A DNA stretch of 64,000 nt, from positions 33,784,099 to 33,848,098 of the forward strand of contig CM038470.1 of NCBI GenBank assembly GCA_021464415.1. Direction: 5' to 3'. Shown one piece after another: positions 1 through 12,181 of this stretch (its first letter is position 1; every line of letters begins with the position of its first letter). The DNA is from Lonicera japonica. Lineage: Eukaryota; Streptophyta; Magnoliopsida; Dipsacales; Caprifoliaceae. Below the pieces are notes generated by a model. It ran no database searches, was not told where the DNA came from, and worked only from the letters and a program-made list of their open reading frames with translations. A program made the position numbers and the translations under genes.

Positions 1-780
1 TTGGAAAGGTAATTTGATGAATTTCTCAAAATATTTTATTGAGGTGATCTATATTGTGAGTAGATAACCTCCACCAAATTTTATAAGAAAATTCAACTTA
101 GAAATGGGTGAGATGATCATTAAAAAATTTAGTGGCCGAAACTGTAATTATATATCTTTTTATGTATGTATATAATTATCAGTGCTATATCTAGATAGAT
201 TATACATCTTTTTCACTAGGGACGAAACCACGATTCAATCTTGCAAGAGGCCGCAAATTTATTTGAAAAACATTTACCGAACATGATAACATACCGAGTG
301 ATTTTTCTTCACTAATCATTCTTATTATCACTTTATTGTTCATATACATGTATATTTACAAAATCATAACGTTTTTGAATGTTTTATTTATTTGAGCGGA
401 GAATCTTGATTTTATCCATTTTGTTAACTCTTTATTTAACTTATTCTAAGTGATATAAGACTTGGTAAAGTATTAAATTAATTTTATTTAATCAAATACG
501 AGCTCGAGGTTTAAATAAAATTTTGAAAGGGGCTATTGTACAAATTTTTATAAGAGAATAGGGTCCACAATGTTGAAATCATGGTTACACATGCTAATTA
601 TGAATGGCAATTGATTATGGAATTTGATTTTAATTTTGCAAAGAATGAATAATATCCGGAGAGTGTTGGGACTGATGATATAAGAAAGTTAAGAAAAAGC
701 CTGAAAGAGAAAATGAATTGATACCGTTAGGTTTAATGTTGTCAAAATAAGATTAATTTATTATTTTTATTAATAGAAGT
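1..780. other. AT-rich flank, nothing recognised
   Basis: No long open frame, RNA gene or transposon end could be recognised here on either strand. The base composition is that of the other intergenic parts of the window. Confidence 0.5.
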
Positions 781-1430
781 GCAAATATAATTGGCTTTAA
801 AAAATCAGTATTTTAAAAGGTGGGGTAGGCAATACCCTAACCCTCCAATTAGGGCCTAAGCAGATATATCGAGCTTTTTTTCCTTCCATTTTTTAAAGGA
901 GCTACTTATTTTTCACTATATTTTTTTTTATTATTGTTGTTTGAAATAAATTGATAAATTATTTCATATGGATGTGAAACTGTGGTTCAATTTTATTTTG
1001 GACATTGGACCTAATGACTATGATTCACATGTGTGTCTATGTTATACAACTATTATATATATAACTGAAAATATTAAAAAAGAATAAAAAATGACTGCTA
1101 AGGCGCTCTATGGTCGCCTTAGGTCAGCTTGGCGCCTTTTAAAACATTGTTAAAAATAGAGGGAGTGGCATGACTGTAAAACAAAGAAAGGCTTAATTAA
1201 GATAAGTGCATAAAGTTTCAAAAGTCTTGGAATAGCCCTATGCCACTGTTCACGACCAAATCATGTATAACATGTGAATTAACCATTCAGTAAAATTATA
1301 TTTACAAACTTGTTATATAGCCAAATTTTACTCGATTGTTCCATAACCAAGTTTTGTATAACGTGTGAATTAACTATTCAGATTTCATAACCAAGTCTTG
1401 TATAATGTGTGAATTAACTATTCAGTATAG
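780..1430. repeat. Dispersed repeat block, related to 55590-55890 and 56770-57430
   Basis: A stretch around 830-1060 (pyrimidine-rich tract, then a region containing ttattttggacattgga) recurs at 55680-55870 and 56800-57000. A small motif rich in gcgcct/aggcg follows at about 1096-1140. The block then continues through aacatgtgaattaac-type short repeats (1270, 1360, 1405) that have counterparts at 57260-57390. This is a diverged segmental duplication, not a gene. Confidence 0.75.
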
Positions 1431-1496
1431 AGAAGATGTGACGCGATATCTAGAGAGAGTCGACAATAAGACAAAAAAATTAAAAATTCAACCGTC

Positions 1497-1790
1497 ACTA
1501 TAAGAAATTTACCTTCCTATGACTGTTTTTTAAATTAACTTTCTGGCAATTTTGACAAAAAAATGTCATAAAAGTTGAAATGTTTTAGTTTTATGACTTC
1601 TTTTGAAAAAAAAAAAAATCACTGTTGTTTATTTTTCATGATGCTTTCGGATTTACCATCATATTTCTTTTTTTCCCTTTTTTAACTTTATGTCAGTTTG
1701 GAAAAAAGTCAAAAAAGGTGAAATAATTTGATTTCAAGACTATCATATTTGTTTTGTTTTAAATTTGTCCTCTTTAAGAAAATCTCGTAA
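1497..1790 (+). mobile_element. Possible CACTA-type left end (remnant)
   Basis: The sequence begins CACTATAAGAAATTTACC, which resembles the CACTA(C/T)AAGAAA terminal motif of many plant CACTA transposons. Short subterminal motifs follow (aaaaaatgtcataaaagttgaaat and variants). The paralogous copy starts at about 57447. No matching right terminus (...TAGTG) was found, so this is at best a truncated element. Confidence 0.3.
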
Positions 1791-1979
1791 CCGGAGTTAT
1801 AAAAGTATTTAAAACAAACTAATGTGAGTTTCAATGAAGAAGTTAAAAAAAGGGGTTTGAAAGCATCTCCCCTCCTTCAATTCTTCACACAACTCTTTAT
1901 CTTCTTAGATTGTCATTAGGAGTACTAATACTTTTAATCAGGATAGATCCAGAATTTTAACGAGTTGCCGATTGTGTAA

Positions 1980-2560
1980 ATTTTGCCTTTCCATGATTAA
2001 TGAACTAATCTTTTGTACTAGGGCCGGACTAAATCTATATCATTAATCTACCTACACCAAATATATATATATATATACAAGAGAAATAAATTGTATGTGT
2101 CCATCATGAAATTAAATATTGTTTATTCATATCATATATTCCTACAATAATAAAGCTGGGCCTTCTCACTCACATCTGATTTATCCTTTTCTATAGATCA
2201 AGGGGAAGTTCAATACAAAATGAGCAAGAGATTGTTTGTGATCGGTCACTAAACGGTGCAACCAGCAAAATGTTAACACATTACTTACCAATTTTATAAA
2301 TAAGTCCGTGATTCAGGGAGAGAAAGTATACCGACCCACTCACTTAGGTCCGAAAATAAGATAAAAATAAAATTTATGTTTATTTTATTATTAAAGTAAT
2401 TTGTAAAAATGTAAGTTATAATATTCACTCTCCACAATTGCTAAAATAATACAATATTTATTTTTTATCAAAAAATTACTAGACCGCGTCTAACCCACAC
2501 CCACTATTCCAATGCAACACCACCATCCAATCTTGTACCGTGTAAAATAAGGAGGTAGTA
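1980..2560. repeat. Dispersed block also found upstream of RNase copies 2 and 3
   Basis: The segment with cacatctgatttatcc and acacattacttaccaattttataaa also occurs at 18890-19008 (continuing at 29070 after the Athila insertion), at 43490-43620, and in part at 57640-57700. A short (AT)n run lies at about 2062-2079. These matches tie the left part of the window to the RNase-containing blocks. Confidence 0.75.
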
Positions 2561-3374
2561 TATGACACACATAAATAAAATAATCTCAACTGAAAATTTT
2601 ATCAACTATAAAATAAAAACAAGCCGACTAATGCTTACATTCCACCTCTTCCTTCACCTAGCACACGCATATATATTAAAACATATACAATATAATTATT
2701 TAAGAATGTTTAAACAATATGAAAATATAGTGTTACAGAAAGGGGATGAGGAATTTCAACTTTAAGTTCCATTTAATAATAACAGAAAAAATAATTAAAA
2801 AATAAGAATATCAAAAGTGAGGCTTGTTTGAAATAAAATTCTACAAATAAAAAAGAAAAGGAAATAATATTTTTGTAAATTAAGGGCTTATAGTTGGTCA
2901 AATTTAAGTTTAAATTGTAATTTTTTATAGAATCATGCAAAATTAAGTTTGTAATGCATGTTTTTTTAACGTATTATTATAAAAAAAAAGTGTTTATTCG
3001 ATAGTACTTTAGAATAATTTAAACAAATTATATATTTAAAACTCATTTATTAATAAAATACACATTAATTTTTTTTTAGTGCCATGCAAAGTTAAGTTTG
3101 CACACGTTATTTTCTAAAACATTATTATGTATTTGGGTTATTTGACGTTATTTTAAAGTTTTATAAATAAAACATAAAAATATACTTATTAAAAAATACA
3201 AACACATCATACAAAACAAATTTGCATTAAATTTTTTGGATTGCAAAGTTATGTTTGCATAAAACACAATTTTGGTCAAAACCTTCATTTTAAAACACAA
3301 TTAGTAAATATATAGCCCCTTATTTGAGAAAAATAATAAAAACTAAGCCCTTATTTCCAAAATATATTATTCGC
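2561..3374. other. AT-rich flank without recognisable gene
   Basis: A 67-codon frame at 2562-2765 has no recognisable domain. Its counterpart near 58370-58610 is not conserved as an open frame, so I do not call it a gene. Between 2930 and 3260 a motif of the form tgcaaagttaagtttgca recurs three times, loosely spaced by about 150 bp. Confidence 0.4.
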
Positions 3375-3630
3375 TAGATTGTTTGCGAACAATATTGTCA
3401 CACAAAATCTTTTACTCCATTTCCAGTTAAAAAAATTTCACATAATTTATTTGAGAAGTTGAAATTAAAGTGCTTATCATGTCTCAAATTACTCATCGTT
3501 AATTAGATTGTTTTCAAAAAAACATTGTCACACAAAATCTTTTACCCTATTTCTAGTTAAAAAAAAATCACAGAATTTATTTGAGAAGTTGAAATTAAAG
3601 TGCTTATCATGTCTCAAATTACTCATGGTT
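3375..3630. repeat. Tandem duplication, 120-bp unit, in the RNase copy 1 upstream region
   Basis: Two near-identical units spaced exactly 120 bp apart each contain cattgtcacacaaaatct or a close variant, followed by ttgagaagttgaaattaaag. The equivalent upstream regions of RNase copies 2 (29330-29460) and 3 (43860-44040) carry this sequence once. The duplication is therefore specific to copy 1. Confidence 0.8.
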
Positions 3631-3789
3631 AATTAGAATTTTTTTTCTTATGAAAAATTGTGGAATTGGAGAACAAAACAGTATTTGCATGTACCGCCAA
3701 CCCTTAGCTCACGCTAGTTGAGTGAAATGGATTCAGTGCTTCTCTAAATTAATATTCTTTGTGATTCAAGCTGGTGAGTAAATATTTTA

Positions 3790-3960
3790 ATTTTGATTAG
3801 ATGATGTTAAAAATATCAATTATTTAATTTGAGAATTTTTATTACAACTGAAACTATTTATTTTAGTTTTTTTAAGTAATATATAGTATTCACTATAGTG
3901 TATATATGCACACCATAATAACTTACACAGCACCATTATTTACTACAAATTTTTATGTGT
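3790..3960. repeat. Dispersed repeat, second copy at 7190-7330
   Basis: The sequence reads through aatttgagaa, actatttattttagttttt, taagtaatatatag and accataataacttacac. It matches 7190-7330 with scattered differences. Its nature is unknown; it could be a small transposon fragment. Confidence 0.55.
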
Positions 3961-4101
3961 GGTGGGATTGCATGAGCTTCCTAAGTTTCACCAAACTAGA
4001 ACTTAAAAAAGTTGTCTTGAAAAGTGAATGAAGCTCCTACACATACACCAAATTAAAACCTAAACTTGTTTTATTGCATTCACGTGGGACGATTCTCTCT
4101 C

Positions 4102-4112
4102 TATATATATAA
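4102..4112 (+). promoter_or_regulatory. TATA box of RNase copy 1
   Basis: TATATATATAA lies 47 bp before the ATG of RNase copy 1. The leader after it (gatgcaatgct, then aagcaataacaattaagag) is shared with copy 2, whose TATA run is at 29534-29543, and with a leader fragment near 14870-15000. Confidence 0.5.
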
Positions 4113-4158
4113 GATGCAATGCTCAGTTAGAACCCAAGCAATAACAATTAAGAGAGAA

Positions 4159-4913
4159 ATGGCTTCTAACATATCCTTCTAGCTTGTTCCTTATTTTTTT
4201 CACTTTTGCTACTACGGTTGATGTTTTCGACCATTTTACAAACATGGATACCAACGCTTTTCCGTACAAACGGAGGAAATGCCAAGTATATATCATCCCC
4301 GAAAGATTTGTCATCCACTGGCTGTGGCTCGAAAATTCTAACAGTAGTTATGAGCATTCGAGCCCAAAAAATCCTCTATAAGTCAAAATCTGGGTAAGTA
4401 AAATAGGTAGTATATTAGGTCGTGCATATATACACCGTTTTGTTGTTCTGAAATATTCATGATCATATCTCTTGATCTAACCAACTTTTTTAATCGATTA
4501 TTTAATAGATAGGCGATTTATATGATGAGATGATGCGCGAATGGCCTGATGTCGAAAACGATGTCAATGACCAAGAGTTCTGGGAGCATGAGTGGGATTT
4601 ACACGGCACAATCTCGACCAACATGTACAACCAAGGCCAATGTTTCAAACGAGCGGCCGAGCTCGTGAAGCAATTCCCCGTTTGCATCTGGCTAAGCTAA
4701 AAAACATATATGCAAATGATGGGGTACCCGAGTACAACGCATAAGACATAAGTTTGTGCGCAGAGGCTAAAAGAGCCCGAGCTCCGATGCAAGACCAACT
4801 TTAGTGGCAAGTTCGAGCTAAAAAAGATCATCATGGACCTAGCCGGTTTGGTGATTGATTGCCCCAGGCCGAGTAAAAACTGCTACCAAAAGGATGTCAG
4901 TTTCTTGCTCTAG
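4159..4913 (+). pseudogene. T2/S-type ribonuclease pseudogene, copy 1
   Basis: This is a decayed secreted T2 ribonuclease, the family of S-RNases and S-like RNases that cleave RNA with two catalytic histidines. The ATG is followed by a start of signal peptide that stops at codon 8. Exon 1 then holds FDHF and RFVIHWLWLENSN, corresponding to the first catalytic region (normally FxIHGLWP). Here the Gly is replaced by Trp and the Pro by Leu. A GT-AG intron of 115 bp (4394-4508) follows. Exon 2 starts with DLYDEMMREWPDVEND and carries FWEHEWDLHGT, the second catalytic region, then a C-terminus with CPRPSKNCYQKDVSFLL and stop at 4911-4913. A stop also follows WLS near 4697, and several frames are needed to follow exon 1. 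The single intron between the two catalytic regions is the S-RNase arrangement. It could instead be a non-S T2 RNase relative. Confidence 0.85.
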
Positions 4914-6711
4914 CCAGTTCCGGGTGGCCCAAGGTTAACCCGGGGCCCTAGGCAAAAATAATTGTATCTTAAATTTTTTTATTTTTTTTTTAGCTTGTAT
5001 AAGGATATAATTGAGAGAGGGTGCCCCTATTTTTTAGTCTTTGTTTTTTTCTGATGGAGATCTGTGTTCTTAGTCTTTGATACTCTTGTTGTCTGATCAG
5101 AAAAATTAAAGGTAAATTGATCCAACTCAATTAATCTGATGGGAGGGGGAAATTTAAAGGTTTCACGCACTAGAGAATCAAACAGTAATGTCGTTAACTA
5201 TAAAACATATTGGCTTAATTGTATAAGATCCATGTGGCAAATGAAATTATTAATATTGGTGGGTGATACCATGCGAACAAAATGATATGGCATATGCAGC
5301 ATTTATGTATATGTGCGCCATTATGCGTAAAGAGTAATAATAAATATTAAGTACATCTTCATTTCTTTAATGTTGTGCCATTATGCAGCCAGCAATTATC
5401 AATTGAGTTTTGGGAATTATGATTAGTTTCTTTCGATTTAATCTCATTCTTATGTTTCCTGGAAAAGCCTAATTTTCAATTTAATTACACGATCTCATAA
5501 ACGAAAAGTATCAGGGATTTGAATGCTGAAAGTGATGCAAAGGCGATTGCATGTGTTTAACTTTAGCTTCAATCTGTTAACAATTTCATTCACAGTATGA
5601 ATCGGAGTGTTTCAAATCAAAAATTTTCAGAGATTAATCATCCGTTAATTTTTGATTTTCATGTGGCACAATATATACAAACAGAAGCCCCAAATTTGTT
5701 TATATACTCTGATTTAAAAGTAAGGAGTAGCACCCTAATATTGTAATCTCATATATCATGGCGTCAAGTGAATATTTAAATGCATAAATTTTAGCTGCAC
5801 TGGAATGTCAAGTTCAATTACATTTAGATAACCAACTTTAAGTCAGTTGTGTAAGTCATTATCTCTCTCAAGTCGGAAAATAAATCTTTTAGCTTTATCT
5901 TGTATAATTCCTTAGTTGAGTATGAAATTTTTTTAATTATAATCTAAATACATTAAATCTGGTCATAACCTTGGGAATAGGCCCACTGTTTCGGCTTTAC
6001 TACTGAGCCGCTAACTTTGGGCCTAATTGAATTAGACCGTGTACTTAGTCTAAACACCTTAATTCTTACTTCACCAATCATAAATTTCACATTAAATAAG
6101 TTACAATACGTCATCCTTGTTTTGTACATAATTTCTCACAATCAAAAGTTCAGTACTTCAGTTCTTATGGCTTTATTTCAAAAGAAATAAGAATTATATT
6201 AAATAAAATAAAATTTATCATTCAGATCTTTAACTATAATATTCCTATTAATATTTTCTAGTAGATGCACATGATCCAGTGATTAAGGACTCCATTCGGG
6301 CTTGGATATTTATATGTGAATTTCATGCATTGCTTGCCAGCACAAAAATTTACTCCAGCAGCCTGCAAGCTCTTTTGATTGAGATTTGGGAAAATATTTA
6401 GAATTTTAGAGATATTATTAGATAACAAAATGGAAAATGACAGGAAAAACAAGTGATTTATGAAAGGAATTGAAAAATAAGTTGAGTAATATAATGAAAC
6501 GTTAATTTTTAACTTTTTGAATTTTTCCATGTTTTTTTTTCTTTGGAACAAAAATAATTCATAAAAAAATAAAGAAGGATAGAAAACATTTATAGTAAAA
6601 ATAGAGCGCATTTCACCGCATCAATCAACTTAATTACTTACCTCTAGCGCAAATCAATATTTTTTTTTTGTTTGTTACGAAACGGACGGTTACATTATAT
6701 TCGACAATAGC
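4914..6711. other. 3' flank of RNase copy 1, no gene seen
   Basis: The first 250 bp after the pseudogene resemble the 3' flanks of copies 2 and 3 (aattaaaggtaaattgat, ggagggggaaatttaaaggttt and similar), which indicates that the duplicated unit included 3' flank. The remainder is AT-rich. A 117-codon minus-strand frame at 6258-6611 consists of low-complexity hydrophobic and lysine-rich sequence and is not convincing. Confidence 0.5.
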
Positions 6712-8060
6712 TATGTTCTATGTATTTGTGATTGCTATAACCCATGGACCAACTTTACGGCCGAAACCCACCCCCACCTTGAATGGTTAAAGGGAAACAA
6801 TTAAAAAGTTCCATTTTGAGCCTATATCGGCCTATTTAATGTTAAGGATATAGGCCCAATATTCCCTGCAGGGGGAAGTTGCCTTTTTTCTATCCATTAA
6901 TTGAAAGAATATAATTAATAAAAACTAAAACTTGGAGCACATTCAATGCATGTGCGATATTATATCCGGTAGATTTTTGTATTTAAAACATGTGTTTATC
7001 TATGGTCAAGCAGTATTAACATGATGACTTTATACTTGAGATTATGAGTTCAAGCCCTATTTAACATGAGTATTATGATGGTAGATATTTTTTGATGTAA
7101 GTTGTGTGGTGGGTATTTCTTTAAATTTTATTAACTTGAGTAGTGAGATGATATGTATTTTTCACCATAAGTTATGTTGAGTAAACTAACTGTTCAATTT
7201 GAGAAATTTTTTCAAAACTACAACTATTTATTTTGATTTTTTAAGTAATATAGAATATTAAATATAGCGTGTGTATAAATACCATAATAAGTTACCTATA
7301 CTACTATTTACCATGAATTAGTAACTACATCAAGTGTTTGTCATATTAATTATTGTATCTATAGTTAATATAACAATATTTGACGGATTATCGCCCCTAA
7401 ATATAGCAAAAATGTACAAAATTAGAGAAGAACCCACCATACAAATTAATATTATTTAACAAAATAATGAGTAGTTTAAAAATTTTGCCTTCAAGGTTTA
7501 GAAGGGAAAAACATTATCTGAAGGGCATTAAGTAACTAAATAGGGACACCAATAGGGGGCTCATACTTAATATACAGTATAGATAATGATCAGCCCAGTG
7601 GTGAATTTTTTTGGATGAAAAAAGTTGAAGGATAAAATTAAAAATTAAATATATAACGGAACTTCAAAAGAGTTAAAATATGTTCATGTTTTATATAATA
7701 CTAAATTTATCACAATAATTTTACACAAAAAGAGACATATTTTATACAAAAACACACTCATTTAATTTAGAATAGTTGCAAACTTTTTGCCTACTTACAA
7801 TTATTTTATGATCATCCAATTCACTTAAGGTGAACTCATATTAAGGTGAAGAAGCAAATTGGGCTAAAAACTAACAAAAAGGACTTATGAAGATGGACCA
7901 CACCCATTTTACTACAGGACAATTTTCTTTAGTAGGCCCTTGAAGGCCTTATCCATCCCACTGTCTTTAAATGACAAATCATTTGATGCCATTCACTCAA
8001 ATTCGCTGTTGAGCCAAATTGGAAAAAATCATTTAACAATAAGAGGGAATAGAATTGTAT
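6712..8060. repeat. Unit A of a two-copy tandem duplication
   Basis: Unit A matches 8395-9900 in order: tgtgattgctata, aggatataggcccaatattcc, tatacttgagattatgagttca, gaagggaaaaacattat, aaggccttatccatcccac, and atttgatgccattcactcaaatt. Unit A carries an extra stretch of about 350 bp at 7080-7440, part of which is the dispersed repeat also seen at 3790-3960. It also preserves the empty target site (7993-8000) of the hAT element found in unit B. Confidence 0.85.
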
Positions 8061-8394
8061 ACCATATTATATTCCTTGATCAGATTATACATTGGAGTTT
8101 CTAGATCAACGGTTGTATTGCTTATTTCAATCTTTGGCCCCACACTTATTTACACGCCAAATTGAAAGTTTTGATATAATCCATTAGAAAGTTCTAATGT
8201 AATTCATTTATCATTTAAGGTGTCATAAGATTATCTCTATACATGCTAAATCTAGCTAGTAAAGAGTAGGAAAACTTTTTGCATAAATAATTAATCGGAA
8301 GGAATATGTGTTTCATTTCTTTCTTTTTTTTATTGTGTCATTTGTACTTTTTATCAAGTATTCACATGAATCAAATTAGACAATTCAGTGTTCC

Positions 8395-9900
8395 ATATAC
8401 TTGTGATTGCTATATCGCATGGACATATTTTAAAGCCCAAGCCGACCTCCACTTTAAATGGATAAACGGAAACAATGAAAAAAAAATTCCATTTTGGGCA
8501 TAAATCAGCCTGTTTAATGTCAAGGATATAGGCCCAATATTCCTGTGCAGTGAAGAATGTAATTAATAAATACTAAAATTTGGGATATATTCAAAGCACG
8601 TACAATTTATATTTATTAGATTTTTGTATTTAAAAAATATGCTTATCTATAGTCAAGCGGTAATAGCATGATGTCTTTATACTTGAGAGTATGAGTTCAT
8701 GCCCTATTATTAACATTGTCTAACCAAATAATTAGTAATTCACAAATTTAGCATTCAAGGATTGAAAGGGAAAAACATTATGTGAAAGACATTAAGTAAT
8801 TAAATTGGGATACCAAAAGAAAAAATTAAAATTATGACGGAGCAGCAGCGTCAAAACAGTTAAAATATGTTCTTATTTTATATAATAGTAAATTTATCAC
8901 AATAATGTTACACAAAACAAACACATTTTACACACAAACACTCATTTAAGCTAGTTACAATTACTTTATGCTCATTCATTTATGATAGTTACAATTATTT
9001 TATGCTCATTCATTTAAGAATAACAACACACACATTCATTTTATGCATTGTCAAAAGTATGAAATACTTGTGGACATTTTTTTTTAGTTTATATTTTTTT
9101 GAGGTTTTTTTTTAACTTATATTAAGAAAACTAAATTTAAGTGGAACATGCAAATCGGACGAAAAACCAAAATAAAAAAAGTCTTATGAAGATGGACCAC
9201 CACCATTTTATTAAATGAAAAATTTCTTTATTAGGCCCTTCAAGGCCTTATCAATCCCACTCTTTTTAAGTGACAAATCATTTGATGCCATTCACTTAGG
9301 GGTGTTTTCGGTTTCGGTCGGGGTAGAAACTAAGGTATCCTAAACCCAAACAAAATATAAAAATTCGGTTTCGGTTCGGTTCGATTTCAGTTCGGTTCGA
9401 TTTCAGTTCGGTTTTATTCGGTTTTGACATATGTTGTTTTTTTTAAATCAATTTAACATAAAAATGTAATACTAATTGTAACGTAAAAATGATTGATATT
9501 TAAATTAAAGTCATGATTTTTTTAGAAATAAGGAGCAACATATAAATACCATGTTTTCTATTTAATTACAATTTTATTTGTACATTTATAAGAATGAAAC
9601 ACATTAAATAAAATGATGAATTATCTTTCTATCATGTATGTGATATCTTAGCATTGTGTAGTTAATTAAATAATAAAGGCATGCGTTAATGACTATTTTT
9701 TTTAAGATTATCATTATATACAATTAATAAATAATATATTCTTATAAAATGTCATCTTTTTCGATTCGGAGTTTTGCAGGTCGGTCTAGATCGGTTCGGT
9801 TCGTTCGATCGGTTTTCAGATTGACTTTAACACCCCTACATTCACTCAAATTGGCTGTTGAGCTAAATTGGAAAAAATCATTTAACAACATAGAAGAAGG
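8395..9900. repeat. Unit B of the tandem duplication, interrupted by hAT
   Basis: Unit B is the second copy of the 6712-8060 unit. It is diverged by scattered substitutions and indels and split at 9296/9839 by a 542-bp hAT insertion. After removing the hAT element and one target copy, the flanks read through exactly as in unit A. Confidence 0.85.
9297..9838. mobile_element. Non-autonomous hAT element with 8-bp TSD
   Basis: The element begins TAGGGGTGTT and ends AACACCCCTA, a perfect 10-bp terminal inverted repeat. Both ends are followed by subterminal cggttcggtt motifs in opposite orientation. It is flanked by the 8-bp direct repeat CATTCACT (9289-9296 and 9839-9846), the length expected for hAT. 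The paralogous sequence at 7987-8010 has CATTCACT once and no insertion, which is an internal empty-site control. At 542 bp with no transposase frame, it is a MITE-like derivative that would need an hAT transposase in trans. Confidence 0.93.
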
Positions 9901-11999
9901 AGTGAATTGAAACCAAAACCTAACCAGTCGGACATTGGGATGCGAGGGCAATGCCCCCATAATATTTTTATGTTGCATTTTAATTTCTTATTTGGATGTT
10001 TTTATTGCTCACGAGTCATGCTATACTTTCTCCTTCATAGGCCATATTTAATACCTTTTTGAGTGGATAAATTAATTTTGACATAATAAATGGTAAATTA
10101 TTTTTTTATTATTATTATTACGAGATTTGCTATATTATTTATTTTTTGAAAAATAAATTAAACTTTTAATTAAAAATATAAAAAGTTATAACTTTCGTTC
10201 AATTAGAAATATAAATGGTGAAAAGCATATCGTATATCTTCGTAGCTAAACATGTTTTGACAAAAAAAACTTATATTGTTTTAATAACTTGATAGGAACA
10301 CTATTGTCCAAAAGCACTTTTTTTTAAGGAAATATAAAAAACTGAGGATTTTCAATTTGAGGGATTATCTACGAATGTGAAATTAATGTTCCAAATCTAA
10401 AAAGAAAAATCAATTAAAAATTCGAACCAAAACAACATTTGTATTCTTAATAAGGTTTGAGCTTGTATCATTGTCGCTCTCGAATTATTCTCTGAAAACT
10501 TGCTTTTAATCTAAATTTGTTATACCTGATGGTCCTGGCTGCTGATAGGGCTCAAACATTGCCCATTCATGTAAAAACTGGACAGTCATACCATTAGAGT
10601 TAAAGCTTATTGATGAGGTTAAAACTTAAAATAAGTAACTTAGACAATTTGACATTAGTACATTATTTAAAACGAGAACCGTGGTCTAAACAGAGAGACT
10701 CATATATATATATATATATTTACCGTCTGTATTTGATGTATATTAAGTTTCTCACTTGGTTAAACGTTTTTCTTCACCAAACACCATCCCATTTGGATAA
10801 AATATTAGGGAACCTTGACAATAATAGCTGGTCGCCATTTTCTTCCCTCTATAAATTTGCATGTAAACTGTCCAGAGCTCTTCACTTAAAGACGACAAAC
10901 ATTTGCCTACATAACACTGTCAAGGCAAAAATTACTAAACTTTTGGAAAATAATTACGAAAGTCATAAAACAGCTCCATATTTATAAAATAGGTAGAAAC
11001 ATGATTTATTTTTCCTACTTTGCCTTTTTTATTTAGTACTCAAAATTTTTCATTTTTATTAATCGATTTCTTTCTCTCTAGCTCTAAAAGCAAAACTCTC
11101 ACCCCCTGCTTTTCTACCGTAGTTCAATAACCCATCTTCGGCGACTGTCACACTGGCCACCGCACCATGTTTACTTTATATCTCTAAAAAATCTATAGAA
11201 TAGTTTCATATGACTATGCTACACTTGTATAAAATATTTTATTCGGAATTAGTTAGATAAACATAATGAGGTACAATTTTGTCTAATTGGGTACTATATT
11301 GTACACGAATGAATATACAAATGTTCAAATATGTACCAATTTTAATATGTGTAATTAAGACTTGTACAAAAAAATTATGAACCGTCTTTTATTTAAGATT
11401 GGTGCGAATAAAATAAGATGGGTTAGTTAGTAGGCAATAGAGTAAGCGTGAATAAAACAAAAAGGGACAAAGGGCAAACATTTCATGGTAAAAGTTGACT
11501 GTTGTTTTGGTAAGTAATATAATTGACACAAGTACATAATTTTGGTAATTAATTTTCTGGTAGTGCCCTGCCAATAAATATTTGTTGTCTTTAATTTGTG
11601 CTCCGCGGGTAATTTTCTGCAGATAATATAAATCGCAAGAGTGTTTCAGTGACTTGTCTATTATTAAACACGTGTTGAAGTGAATTATTTAAAAATATCC
11701 CAAGTTCGAATATTGACAAACATAAAATTAATATAAATATATACCGGCATACCCAAACATCCAATAGAAACTTCTCGGATTCTTATTCCTTTAAACCCAT
11801 TACCCACCCTACCCCTAAAAATAGAACAAGCACCGCTGATGTATGACGTGAGCTTTATTATTCCGAGCGTGCTTCTATTTTACTTATTTATTTATTTTCC
11901 AAATTTAGTTTGTTTCCTTTTTAAATTTGCGTAGTTGGAGGAGGAGATAGATACAAGTCTCAGTAGATAGAGAAATTGTTGAGTCCTTATTAGAATATA
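9901..11999. other. Upstream region of the F-box gene, no gene seen
   Basis: The region is AT-rich with an (AT)n/(TA)n run near 10702-10720. A 125-codon frame at 10610-10987 reads through this microsatellite (YIYIYIY) and has no recognisable domain, so I leave it out. No transposon termini were found. Confidence 0.45.
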
Positions 12000-12038
12000 T
12001 AGGAGTTGGAAGTGTCATATAGGAGTTGGAAGTGTCAT
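12000..12038. repeat. 20-bp direct repeat upstream of the F-box gene
   Basis: The sequence taggagttggaagtgtcat occurs twice with a 20-bp period, 10 bp before the TATA box of the F-box gene. It may be a simple tandem duplication within the promoter. Confidence 0.8.
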
Positions 12039-12049
12039 TAGATATACGT

Positions 12050-12057
12050 TATAAATA
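12050..12057 (+). promoter_or_regulatory. Putative TATA box of the F-box gene
   Basis: TATAAATA lies 125 bp upstream of the first ATG of the F-box gene, a normal distance for a plant gene with a leader of roughly 90-100 nt. No experimental support is available. Confidence 0.5.
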
Positions 12058-12181
12058 GGAGTATTTTTATTGAGTCCTCATATCATCGTCTCCCCAAAAA
12101 TTAATTTTCACCAACGACAACAGCTCCCAAATTGATCGAGTTATCCGATTTAATTCGTCTCTCCCTCGGCCTCCTTCTCCA

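Noticed and set aside
4123..4687. Minus-strand frames opposite the RNase copies (also 44187-44487)
   Set aside because: Shadows of the RNase exons on the opposite strand.
10610..10987. 125-codon frame upstream of the F-box gene
   Set aside because: It reads through an AT microsatellite, no domain is recognisable, and there is no related copy elsewhere in the window to test conservation.
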